19,410 nucleotides of DNA from JBOHUX01 sp050734915 (lineage in GTDB: Bacteria; Chloroflexota; Dormibacteria; Dormibacterales; Dormibacteraceae): contig JBOHUX010000024.1 of assembly GCA_050734915.1 (NCBI GenBank), positions 1-19,410 on the forward strand, read 5' to 3'. The position numbers and the translations under genes are program-made. Shown in pieces: positions 6,471 to 13,072 of the stretch. Positions within the stretch are counted from its first letter, which is position 1, and every line of letters starts with the position of its first letter. Under the pieces are notes generated by a model, which saw only the letters and a program-made list of their open reading frames with translations, did no database searches and was not told the origin of the DNA.

Positions 6471-7027
6471 AGCGACTGCGGCTGAGCGGGGGCGCCCTTC
6501 TGTTCGCCGCCGGCCTCAACACCGCCTCGGTGGGCGCTCAACTCCGTTGGCGGGCGCTGGAGAGGATGGCCGGGGGCCATGCCTGGCAGGTGCACCTGGC
6601 CCTGATCACGCCGCCCTGGCTCCTGTTCCTGGCCACGCTGCCCGGCGTTCGGGCGGAGGCGGCACTGCGATTCCGGCCCCGCCGGGCGCTCGGAACAGCG
6701 TTCGTCCTCGCCGCGGGTGGGCTCTGGCTGGCATCCGTCCGGCAGATCGGCGGCCCGCGCGTCCTGAACGGCGACGCCTTCGGGGCGGTGCCCGTGCAGG
6801 CAGTCGCCTCCGGCCCCTACCGGCGACTGCGACACCCGATCTACGACAGCTACGCGCTGGCGCTCGCCGGCGCGGCGTTGGTGACCGGGGGCGCCGGCTA
6901 CCTGGCCCTCAGCCTCGAGTCGCTGATCGTCCTCAACCTGGTCGAAGCCGCCGTCGAGGAACGGATCGTCCGATGCCCACGGCCCGTGATCGCCGTCACT
7001 GATGGTTCCGACCTCGTGCGATCCTGA
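6467..7027 (+). CDS. Isoprenylcysteine carboxyl methyltransferase-like membrane methyltransferase
   Basis: The 186-residue integral membrane protein has about four to five hydrophobic spans. It carries the ICMT/PEMT-type SAM-binding motif GPYRRLRHPIYDSY (116-129), followed by a hydrophobic hairpin and VEERIV (163-168), whose acidic pair is typical of the family. Bacterial members methylate membrane-embedded or hydrophobic substrates. The tail after EER is short and atypical, without the usual Tyr-containing end. The start is GTG 6467, overlapping the previous stop as GTGA and preceded by AGGAGA (6461-6466). It is the last gene of the four-gene operon. The family is fairly sure, the substrate unknown. 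Confidence 0.78.
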   Translation: MKRLRLSGGALLFAAGLNTASVGAQLRWRALERMAGGHAWQVHLALITPPWLLFLATLPGVRAEAALRFRPRRALGTAFVLAAGGLWLASVRQIGGPRVLNGDAFGAVPVQAVASGPYRRLRHPIYDSYALALAGAALVTGGAGYLALSLESLIVLNLVEAAVEERIVRCPRPVIAVTDGSDLVRS

Positions 7028-7320
7028 CCCCGGCTTCCCATACCGGATCAGCGCGCTGCGCGCTCTCTGAGAACGGGCCGGCCCTCGGGCATGGCTCGAG
7101 GAGGGAACTTGTCGCACGGCGTCATCTCGCCTCCCAACCGTGATCGGGCAACGCCATCGTTTGGAGACGAGCCGATAGCGCCAGTTAGAATCAACAACGG
7201 GCACGATGATTTCCGTCGAGCGCCCCCCTCCAGAATTCTCCGGCGACCCCCGCCGCCGGACGTCTCCGGTGGGTGCCGGCGCGGCGCCGCCACCGCGCTC
7301 CGTTCGAGATTTGACCTGAG
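7028..7320. other. Intergenic region with weak hairpins and a putative promoter
   Basis: No gene is supported. After the operon there is a small hairpin AGCGCG-CTG-CGCGCT (7050-7064) and a GGGCCGGCCC palindrome (7075-7084). Neither has a T run, so termination is uncertain. TAGAAT (7186-7191), with a poor TTGGAG 19 bp upstream (7161-7166), is the best promoter candidate for the membrane protein at 7321. Confidence 0.35.
7186..7191 (+). promoter_or_regulatory. Putative -10 box for the COG4705-type gene
   Basis: TAGAAT is the same hexamer found upstream of the tRNA, aldehyde dehydrogenase and YbjQ genes. It would give an mRNA leader of about 125 nt. The -35 is weak. Confidence 0.3.
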
Positions 7321-8181
7321 ATGGATGCAGAGATTCGACGCGAGGTGTCGCGACGTGAGCTCAGCCTGATCCGAAAGGTTCCCGAGATCACGCTCTATTT
7401 CTGGGTCGCCAAGCTGCTGACGACAGCCACCGGCGAGGCGGCGTCCGACTACCTGGTGTATGACATCAACAAGTACCTGGCCGTGATCCTTGGCTTCGTG
7501 GGGCTGGTCTTGGCTCTGGCGCTGCAGCTCGCCGTTCGTAGGTACGTGACCTGGCTCTACTGGTTCGCCGTCACGATGGTGGCGGTGTTCGGAACCATGG
7601 CCGCGGACGTGCTCCACATCGTCGTCGGTGTTCCCTACGTGATCTCCAGCGCGTTCTTCGCCGGCACGCTGGCGGTCATCTTCGTAGTCTGGTTCTCGAG
7701 CGAGCGCACGCTGTCGATACACAGCATCTACTCATTCCGTCGGGAGCTCTTCTACTGGGCCGCAGTCATCGCCACCTTCGCCCTGGGGACTGCCACCGGG
7801 GACATGACGGCGATCACCATCGGCCTGGGTTACTTCGCCTCGATTCTGCTGTTCGCCGCCTTGATCGCCATCCCGGCGCTGGCGTATCGGTACCTGGGCC
7901 TGAATGAGGTCATCGCCTTCTGGTTCGCGTACATCGTGACGAGGCCGCTCGGCGCGTCGTTCGCCGATTGGCTTGGAAGGGCGCGCAGTCTCAGCGGTTT
8001 GGGTTTCGGGACCGGGCGGACAGCCCTCTGTCTGTCGATCCTGATCGTCGGCATCGTGAGCTACCTGGCGATCACGCGCAAGGATGTCCACCACGACCCT
8101 GGGAGCGAGCTGGAGGGACGCATTGGATTGGCGAGCGCCGACGGTAGTTCGGCTGGATCGACACCGGAGATCCTGGAATAG
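7321..8181 (+). CDS. COG4705-type multipass membrane protein
   Basis: The 286-residue protein has about eight hydrophobic segments, a charged N-terminus and a hydrophilic tail of about 35 residues. It contains four related motifs: FWVAKLLTTATGEAASDYL (27-45), VAVFGTMAADVLH (87-99), FALGTATGDMTA (153-164) and FWFAYIVTRPLGASFADWL (200-218). Each places a T/G-rich stretch shortly before an acidic residue inside a membrane span, as in the uncharacterised membrane-anchored proteins of COG4705. This fourfold repetition suggests a channel or transporter with buried carboxylates, but no substrate is established. ATG 7321 follows GACCTGAG, a weak SD. The gene appears to be a separate transcription unit. 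Confidence 0.8.
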   Translation: MDAEIRREVSRRELSLIRKVPEITLYFWVAKLLTTATGEAASDYLVYDINKYLAVILGFVGLVLALALQLAVRRYVTWLYWFAVTMVAVFGTMAADVLHIVVGVPYVISSAFFAGTLAVIFVVWFSSERTLSIHSIYSFRRELFYWAAVIATFALGTATGDMTAITIGLGYFASILLFAALIAIPALAYRYLGLNEVIAFWFAYIVTRPLGASFADWLGRARSLSGLGFGTGRTALCLSILIVGIVSYLAITRKDVHHDPGSELEGRIGLASADGSSAGSTPEILE

Positions 8182-8551
8182 CCCACGCGTAGCGAGACCT
8201 CGTGCGGGCTCGTCTTCATCCGGGCGAGATCCGAGCCATTGGCGAAGGTCACGGCTCAACGTCGACAGGAGGATCGGGCATGGGCGCGGACAGCACCGTG
8301 CGCAACTCGCGATCAAACAGGAGCCAGGTGTGAGCTCAGCCGCGGGGCGGCGACCGGGCCGGAGTTCATCCGCTGGAGAAAGCGTCCATGCGCCGGGCGG
8401 CATCGCGGCCGGCGGCGGCCGTCTGGGCTCAGCTCCCGGCGCCGGAGGCGATTCCCTCGATGGCCCCCAACCCGGAATAGAATCTCGCTCGGAGAATCCC
8501 GGGCCCGTCCGGGGTCAGACGCCAGTTGAGGATGGAGGTCACCAGCAGGCC
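8182..8551. other. Intergenic region upstream of the YbjQ-type gene
   Basis: No protein-like frame is convincing here. The open frames are arginine/serine-rich shadows. An imperfect inverted repeat GCCCACG/CGTGCGGGC lies just after the previous stop (about 8182-8210). TAGAAT at 8478-8483 is a candidate -10 for the next gene. GGAGG (8534-8538) is an SD 13 bases before ATG 8552, longer than ideal. Confidence 0.35.
8478..8483 (+). promoter_or_regulatory. Putative -10 box for the YbjQ-type gene
   Basis: TAGAAT lies 69 bp before ATG 8552 in otherwise GC-rich intergenic DNA. No recognisable -35 is found 16-19 bp upstream. Confidence 0.3.
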
Positions 8552-8905
8552 ATGTCGGACGACGCATCGGCGGCACCCGTCCTCGTGACCACGACCGAGA
8601 GGCCGGCCGGATACGAGGTGAAGCAAGCTCTGGGCCAGGTCTTCGGGGTGGTGGTCCGCAGTCGGGGTCTGGGCGGGAACATCATGGCCGGCCTTCGCTC
8701 GCTTGCGGGAGGCGAGATTCTCGAGTACACCAGGCTGCTGGAGGACACCCGTCGCCACGCGGTCGATCGGATGGTGGAGAACGCCCGCGCGATGGGCGCC
8801 AACGCGGTCGTCATGGTGCGCTTCGACTCCTCCGAGATGGGGAAGACGATGACGGAGGTCGTCGCCTACGGCACCGCGGCGACAGTTGAGCGCAGCGCCG
8901 AGTGA
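8552..8905 (+). CDS. YbjQ family (UPF0145) putative metal-binding protein
   Basis: The 117-residue protein matches the YbjQ/UPF0145 family. It has VTTTERPAGYEV near the N-terminus, the core GVVVRSRGLGGNIMAGLRS, a helix EILEYTRLLEDTRRHAVDRM, and the strand GANAVVMVRFDSSEM followed by EVVAYGTA. YbjQ proteins form small cytosolic oligomers and are often labelled heavy-metal-binding, although their true role is unclear. The reading frame is open for a further 156 codons upstream, but that part is not protein-like, so ATG 8552 is chosen. The last bases overlap the start of the next small gene (GTGA), implying joint translation. Confidence 0.87.
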   Translation: MSDDASAAPVLVTTTERPAGYEVKQALGQVFGVVVRSRGLGGNIMAGLRSLAGGEILEYTRLLEDTRRHAVDRMVENARAMGANAVVMVRFDSSEMGKTMTEVVAYGTAATVERSAE

Positions 8906-9111
8906 ACATCACCGTGCAACTGATAATCGTCGCGCTGGTGATCGCGTTCGCGATCGTCGGCTACTTCGCCTGGGACCGCCGCTACCGGGGCGACAAGGAA
9001 GGCGACTTCAAGCCCACGCCCGAGGTCTTTACGGATCCGACCACGGGCAAGCTCACGCGGGTCTACGAGGACCGGACAACCGGCCGGCGGCAGTATCGCG
9101 ACGAACCGTAG
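8902..9111 (+). CDS. Small single-span membrane protein
   Basis: This 69-residue protein is of no recognised family. Residues 4-25 form one hydrophobic membrane segment. A basic/aromatic patch (AWDRRYRG) and a hydrophilic tail with DPTTGKL and EDRTTGRRQY follow. It starts at GTG 8902, overlapping the YbjQ-type stop as GTGA. That overlap and the clean membrane segment argue that it is real and works with, or is made together with, the YbjQ-type protein. The positively charged residues after the segment predict a cytoplasmic tail. No function is assigned. Confidence 0.65.
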   Translation: MNITVQLIIVALVIAFAIVGYFAWDRRYRGDKEGDFKPTPEVFTDPTTGKLTRVYEDRTTGRRQYRDEP

Positions 9112-9128
9112 TCGTTCGGCCGTCGATC

Positions 9129-9163
9129 CCACCTTCGGTGGCACCCTCCGGCGAGTGCCGGGG
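9129..9163 (+). promoter_or_regulatory. Two tandem hairpins before the FAH-family gene
   Basis: CCACC-TTC-GGTGG (9129-9141) and CTCCGGC-GAGT-GCCGGGG (9146-9163, one G-U pair) stand side by side between the small membrane protein gene and ATG 9174. The second occupies the G-rich stretch that would serve as SD. They may attenuate read-through or translation of the FAH-family gene. There is no T run. Confidence 0.35.
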
Positions 9164-9173
9164 GTGGACTGAC

Positions 9174-10067
9174 ATGCGGCTGCTCAGCTACTGGGAGGCG
9201 GGCACGCTGCGGGCTGGCATCGAGGAGGATGGGCAGGTCCTGGACGCGGCCGCCGTCCACGACTTCGGCGCCGCGCCGCCCACCGTGAGGCGGCTGCTGG
9301 AGGCGGAGCCGGAGCGGCTCGCGCAGACGCTCGGCCGGGCCGCGGACACGATCGGCCGGGGCGGCCCCGGCCTTCGCTCCCTCGACCTGGTTCGCCTGGG
9401 ACCCCCCGTGCCCGACCCCGACAAGATCATCTGCCTCGGTTACAACTACGCGGAGCACGCGCGGGAGAGCGAGAAGGACATCCCCGTCGCCCCCAACCTC
9501 TTCGCCAAGTTCCGCAACTGCCTGGTCGGCCGCTTCGACCCGGTCCGGCTGCCGGCCGCGAGCCGGGAGGTGGACTATGAGGGCGAGCTGGCGGTGGTGA
9601 TCGGTCGCCGCTGCCGGGACGTGGACGAGTCGCGGGCGCTCGAGTTCGTGGCCGGGTACTCGGTGCTCGACGACGTCAGCGCGCGCGATCTCCAGTACCG
9701 GACCGGGCAGTACACCGCGGGCAAGGCGCTCGACACCTTCGCGCCCATGGGGCCCGGGATCGCGCTCGCGGCCAGCGTCCCCGACCCCCAGCGGCTCCGC
9801 ATCGTGACCCGTCTCAACGGCGAGATCGTCCAGGATGGGAACACCGCCGAAATGGTCTTCTCGGTCGCCGCCACGATCGGCTTCATAAGCTCGCTCATCA
9901 CCCTCGAGCCGGGCGACGTGATCGCCACCGGCACACCGACCGGGGTCGGCCACAGGCGCGTGCCTCCCGTCTACCTGCGCCCGGGCGACACCGTCGAGGT
10001 GGAGATCGAGGGGGTGGGCTCGATCAGCAATCCGATCGTTGCCCCGGAGCCGAGGCGCCCGGCCTAG
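9174..10067 (+). CDS. Fumarylacetoacetate hydrolase (FAH) family protein
   Basis: The 297-residue protein is a two-part FAH-family enzyme with an N-terminal domain of about 75 residues. The catalytic domain opens with KIICLGYNYAEHA (84-96, His95). The metal ligands in DYEGELAVVIG are Glu136 and Glu138, with Asp166 or Asp167 in SVLDDVSARDLQ. Also visible are TAGKALDTFAPMGP (Lys184), the strand RLNGEIVQDGNT, and GDVIATGTPTGVG near the end. Family members cleave C-C bonds or hydrate/decarboxylate 2-oxo acids in aromatic catabolism, for example acylpyruvases and HpcE/MhpD relatives. The exact reaction is not readable. ATG 9174 is chosen because the upstream open frame is not protein-like. Its 3' end overlaps the convergent alpha/beta hydrolase gene by 44 bp. 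Confidence 0.93.
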   Translation: MRLLSYWEAGTLRAGIEEDGQVLDAAAVHDFGAAPPTVRRLLEAEPERLAQTLGRAADTIGRGGPGLRSLDLVRLGPPVPDPDKIICLGYNYAEHARESEKDIPVAPNLFAKFRNCLVGRFDPVRLPAASREVDYEGELAVVIGRRCRDVDESRALEFVAGYSVLDDVSARDLQYRTGQYTAGKALDTFAPMGPGIALAASVPDPQRLRIVTRLNGEIVQDGNTAEMVFSVAATIGFISSLITLEPGDVIATGTPTGVGHRRVPPVYLRPGDTVEVEIEGVGSISNPIVAPEPRRPA

Positions 10068-10884
10068 ATCGCAGCCAGCCTGCGACGCGCTCAGCCACCT
10101 CCTCGTCGCGGCCGTTGTACCAGTGGTCGCAACCTTCCAGCTCGACCACCTCGCAGGCGTCACCGATCACCGCCGCGAAGGCCCGGGCGGGATAGGAGGA
10201 TTCGTGCTCTGCCGCACCTTTGAGGAAGAGCGTCGGGCAGCGAATCGAGGCGGCGAGGGTGACCAGGTCCGGCAGGGCCTGAAGCCGATCGCAGAGACTG
10301 GCCGCGCTGATCACCCACCACCAGCCGGGGATCACCATCAGCCGGCCCCCATCACCCGCGGCCACCAGCCGCCTCGCTTCGGCGACGAGCTCGTCGTACC
10401 GATCGTGGAGCATCAGGCCGGCCTCACTGGCGATGCGGGTGGAGTCGAGGCCCCCTCCAGTCGCCGAGAGCAAGACCAGCGCCGGCGTCTGCCGGTGGTC
10501 CGCGGTGTGGCGGGCGGCCAGTAGTCCGCCATTGCTGTGTCCGATCACGATCGGGTCGGGAATCCCACGCTGCCGGAGGAAGCGAGCCGCGTGCCGGTTG
10601 TCGGCGACCGCCTCCTCCGTCAGCTGGACGGCGCCACCCACCGGGGCGCGACCACGATGCGTGGCCAGGATGTCGTGACCGCGCCGGTTGAAGGCCAGCG
10701 ACGCGATGCCGAGGCGGGCCAGAACGGGCGGCAGGAAGCGCGACGGGCCCGTGTAGAAGTTGCCCTGGTTACCGTGCATGATCAGGGCGCCGCCTCGGAT
10801 CGGGCCGTCATCGGGCACGTGGTAGAGGCCGTCGAGGGGATCCGTCTCGGTGGGGATGGAGACCAGCTCGATCCGCATCGTCAT
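10024..10884 (-). CDS. Alpha/beta hydrolase
   Basis: The 286-residue cytosolic protein has an alpha/beta-hydrolase fold. GGALIMHGNQGNFYTG (31-46) forms the oxyanion region, IGHSNGGL (114-121) holds nucleophile Ser117, and GCDHWYNGRDEEV (251-263) places catalytic His254. The acid is probably in KGAAEHES (Glu226 or nearby), since the usual Asp is not obvious. It could hydrolyse an ester, thioester or similar small substrate. ATG 10884 overlaps the stop of the CocE/NonD gene (ATGA), so the two are coupled and co-transcribed. No SD is visible, which fits coupling. The last 44 bp are shared tail-to-tail with the FAH-family gene on the other strand. Confidence 0.88.
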   Translation of the reverse strand: MTMRIELVSIPTETDPLDGLYHVPDDGPIRGGALIMHGNQGNFYTGPSRFLPPVLARLGIASLAFNRRGHDILATHRGRAPVGGAVQLTEEAVADNRHAARFLRQRGIPDPIVIGHSNGGLLAARHTADHRQTPALVLLSATGGGLDSTRIASEAGLMLHDRYDELVAEARRLVAAGDGGRLMVIPGWWWVISAASLCDRLQALPDLVTLAASIRCPTLFLKGAAEHESSYPARAFAAVIGDACEVVELEGCDHWYNGRDEEVAERVAGWLRSRPGASAPGQRSDC

Positions 10885-12635
10885 CGCACGGGGACGATCG
10901 GCAGGAGCAGGTAGGAGGCGTGATCGCCGCCGGTACGGAGGGTGACCTTGCCGTCGAAGATCGCCGGCGGCCGGTCCTTCGGGTCGATATGCAGAAAGGG
11001 CCCGCAGCCACGGGAGGCGTAGTCGAACCTGCTGGCAAATTCGGAGAGATCCCCTCCGTACTCGTAGTCCTTGCCGCGCACGGTCAGCGTCACCGTCCAG
11101 CCGGCGGGTACTACGATCGAACTGGGCCAGATCTCGACGTCGAGCTCGTAGATCTCGCCCGGGATCAACGGCTGGACCGCGTCGTGGGTGTGGTAGGGGC
11201 GGTAGGGCCTGCTCCGCGAAGGGTCGAGCTTGCGATGCGAGGCTCGCAGCCAGCCCTGGGCAACCGGCGTGCTGGGGTCGAGCGCGCCCTGGAAGACGAC
11301 CTCCCCGCCCTCGGGATCGAAGACTCGAACGATCAGGAAGAGATCGGCGTCGGGGGTGCTGGAGGAGATGAAGACCTTCGCCGACATCGGCCCCGTGATC
11401 TCGGTCTCGCGATCGACCGCCATGCTGAAGTCGACACCGTCGCCGAGGCCGTCGTACTCGAGCGCTCCCGGCGTGGCCGGTCGGTCGGCCTGGAGCCGGT
11501 GGTCGGGGCTGAGGTAGAACCTGCTCCAGCGGGTGCGGGCGAGCGGCCACTCGCTCTCGTGGCGCTCCACAAATCGGTCGACGTGGCGAATCTGCAGCCG
11601 CACGCGCGGCTCTCGCTCCCAGCCGTTGTCGGCACCCTTCAGGAAGTGGTCGAAGAAGCGTCGCTGCAGGCCGACCCCGTAGTCGGTGTAGAAGAGGCTC
11701 CAATGCGAGTCCCCGTGCGCCTCCAGCCACTTCTGTCCGGAGGCAGCCTCCGTGAATGCCTCGAAGTTGCCTCGCGTGTGCAGTCCCTGGCCGCCCCAGT
11801 TGGCCGCGGTGAGAAACGGGATCTCGACCTCGGACCATCTCGCCGAGCGGGCCCGGTGCCACTCGTCGTCAAGAGCGTGCGCCCTGAGATCGGCATCCAG
11901 GTCCCTCCGGTTGTCGGCCAGCTCCGCCTCGGACAGCGTGGTCGAGCCGGCCACCGACTCGCCGGTGTTGGGGTTCCTGGCGGCGCGCTCGCCCAGCCCG
12001 TGCTGCACGTTCTGGACCTGCTTCGGATACCAGTTGGCCTGGAAGACGCAGTAGATGCCGCCGTGATAGCTCATGTCCCGGTAGGAATCCGCGGCCCCCT
12101 CCCAGGGCACGATGGCGGTCAGATGCGGCGGCTGGAGGCCCGCCACCTGCCACGCGTTGATGGCGTAGTAGGAGATCCCGGTCATGCCGATCCTGCCGTT
12201 GCTCCAGGCCTGGCCGGCGGCCCACTCGATGGAGTGGTGGATGTCCTGAGCCTCGCGCGGAGACCAGACATCGACAGTGCCCGGCGACCAGCCGGTGCCG
12301 CGGGAATCGACCCTGAGGCACACGTAACCGAAGGGGACCCACTTCTCCGGATCGACCACCTCCCAGTTCTGGTACCGGTTGCTCGACCCGGCGGCGGCGT
12401 CCGGAAAGTCCGCCACCATCTTCTCCCACTGGACCGGATAGCCCTCCCGGAAGGAGAGGCCCTTGGCGTAGGGGCCGTAGCTCAGCACCACCGGGTAGCG
12501 ACCCTCGGTAACGGGCCGGAACACGTCGGCTCGCAGCACCACCCCGTCATCCATCACGACGGGGACGTGGTAGTCGATCAGCATGCCGCTGGCCTCCTCG
12601 GTGCGCTCCGGAACGTCCACGGTCCTCTCCCCCAT
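10881..12635 (-). CDS. CocE/NonD family hydrolase (X-Pro dipeptidyl-peptidase-like)
   Basis: The 584-residue product from ATG 12635 has the CocE/NonD layout. An alpha/beta-hydrolase core opens with MDDGVVLRADVFRP and continues to VDSRGTGWSPG. The nucleophile motif is GMTGISYYAINAW (Ser155). LQPPHLTAIVPWEGAAD follows the nucleophile, and HGDSHWSLFY marks the later core. The C-terminal part, from about residue 380, is the jelly-roll domain typical of X-Pro dipeptidyl-peptidases and cocaine esterase. Relatives cleave esters, amides or Pro-containing peptides, and the substrate here is unknown. Start 12635 is preferred because GGAGG (12641-12645, minus strand) lies 5 bases upstream. ATG 12653 would add six residues. 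No signal peptide is seen. The gene is divergent from the ABC importer and coupled to the alpha/beta hydrolase. Confidence 0.9.
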   Translation of the reverse strand: MGERTVDVPERTEEASGMLIDYHVPVVMDDGVVLRADVFRPVTEGRYPVVLSYGPYAKGLSFREGYPVQWEKMVADFPDAAAGSSNRYQNWEVVDPEKWVPFGYVCLRVDSRGTGWSPGTVDVWSPREAQDIHHSIEWAAGQAWSNGRIGMTGISYYAINAWQVAGLQPPHLTAIVPWEGAADSYRDMSYHGGIYCVFQANWYPKQVQNVQHGLGERAARNPNTGESVAGSTTLSEAELADNRRDLDADLRAHALDDEWHRARSARWSEVEIPFLTAANWGGQGLHTRGNFEAFTEAASGQKWLEAHGDSHWSLFYTDYGVGLQRRFFDHFLKGADNGWEREPRVRLQIRHVDRFVERHESEWPLARTRWSRFYLSPDHRLQADRPATPGALEYDGLGDGVDFSMAVDRETEITGPMSAKVFISSSTPDADLFLIVRVFDPEGGEVVFQGALDPSTPVAQGWLRASHRKLDPSRSRPYRPYHTHDAVQPLIPGEIYELDVEIWPSSIVVPAGWTVTLTVRGKDYEYGGDLSEFASRFDYASRGCGPFLHIDPKDRPPAIFDGKVTLRTGGDHASYLLLPIVPVR

Positions 12636-12910
12636 CTCGTCCTCCAGTTGCATCGCAGGTTGCAATCGCCTCGGGCGGCCCCGCATGAGGGCGGACAGCC
12701 CTCGATCCCATCTCACGGCACCGCCGCTTCGGGGGATGGTGCCCCTGCCGCCGCGTTCTCCTTCGGAACGGCGACGCCGCCGGAGGCGAAGCCATACTGC
12801 ACCATGGCAGGGCGCCGGCGTGGTCTCCCCCGACCGTCGACGCCCTCGACTGATCCCCGGTTCACGGAGCGCCCGGACCGCTGCGACTCTTGGTGAGGGC
12901 GCAGGCGAGC

Positions 12911-12937
12911 TTGACCGGGAGTCGCGAGTCGTATACT
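12911..12937 (+). promoter_or_regulatory. Putative promoter of the ABC importer operon
   Basis: TTGACC (12911-12916) and TATACT (12932-12937) each match five of six consensus bases. The spacer is 15 bp, two short of the optimum. They stand out in very GC-rich DNA and would give a leader of about 130 nt to ATG 13073. The GAGTCG tandem repeat fills the spacer, so a bound regulator would block or assist RNA polymerase here. Confidence 0.5.
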
Positions 12938-13060
12938 CTCGCCCTGGGTCTTTGCCCAAACGATTGCCTCCCGGCCAGGAGGCGTTCTGGTTCGGCGGCC
13001 GGCCGGCGTGACAGCAATCGCGCGTGATTGCCGGCGCCAGCAAAATTCGGAATCATCGCA

Positions 13061-13065
13061 GGAGG
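13061..13065 (+). promoter_or_regulatory. Ribosome binding site of the binding-protein gene
   Basis: GGAGG stands 7 bases before ATG 13073. This decides the start in favour of 13073 over a non-ATG start at 13028 and places the signal peptide at the N-terminus. Confidence 0.75.
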
Positions 13066-13072
13066 CGTGTCG

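Larger units (their letters stand above)
12636..13072. promoter_or_regulatory. Divergent intergenic region between hydrolase and importer genes
   Basis: This 437-bp region holds no supported gene. Two GTTGCA copies 12 bp apart (12647-12652, 12659-12664) sit over the hydrolase start. GCGACTC (12883-12889) is the reverse complement of GAGTCGC (12919-12925), which is followed directly by a second GAGTCG (12926-12931). This cluster overlaps the putative importer promoter and could be a regulator site. Confidence 0.45.

Noticed and set aside
8182..8551. Upstream extension of the YbjQ-type frame as part of the protein
   Set aside because: The extension is Arg/Ser/Gly-rich and non-conserved in character. 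The family begins near the ATG at 8552, which has an SD upstream.
10920..12896. 658-codon plus-strand open frame opposite the CocE/NonD gene
   Set aside because: Antisense to a well-supported hydrolase. No recognisable motif, and it is rich in Gly/Val/Arg/Asp as shadow frames are.
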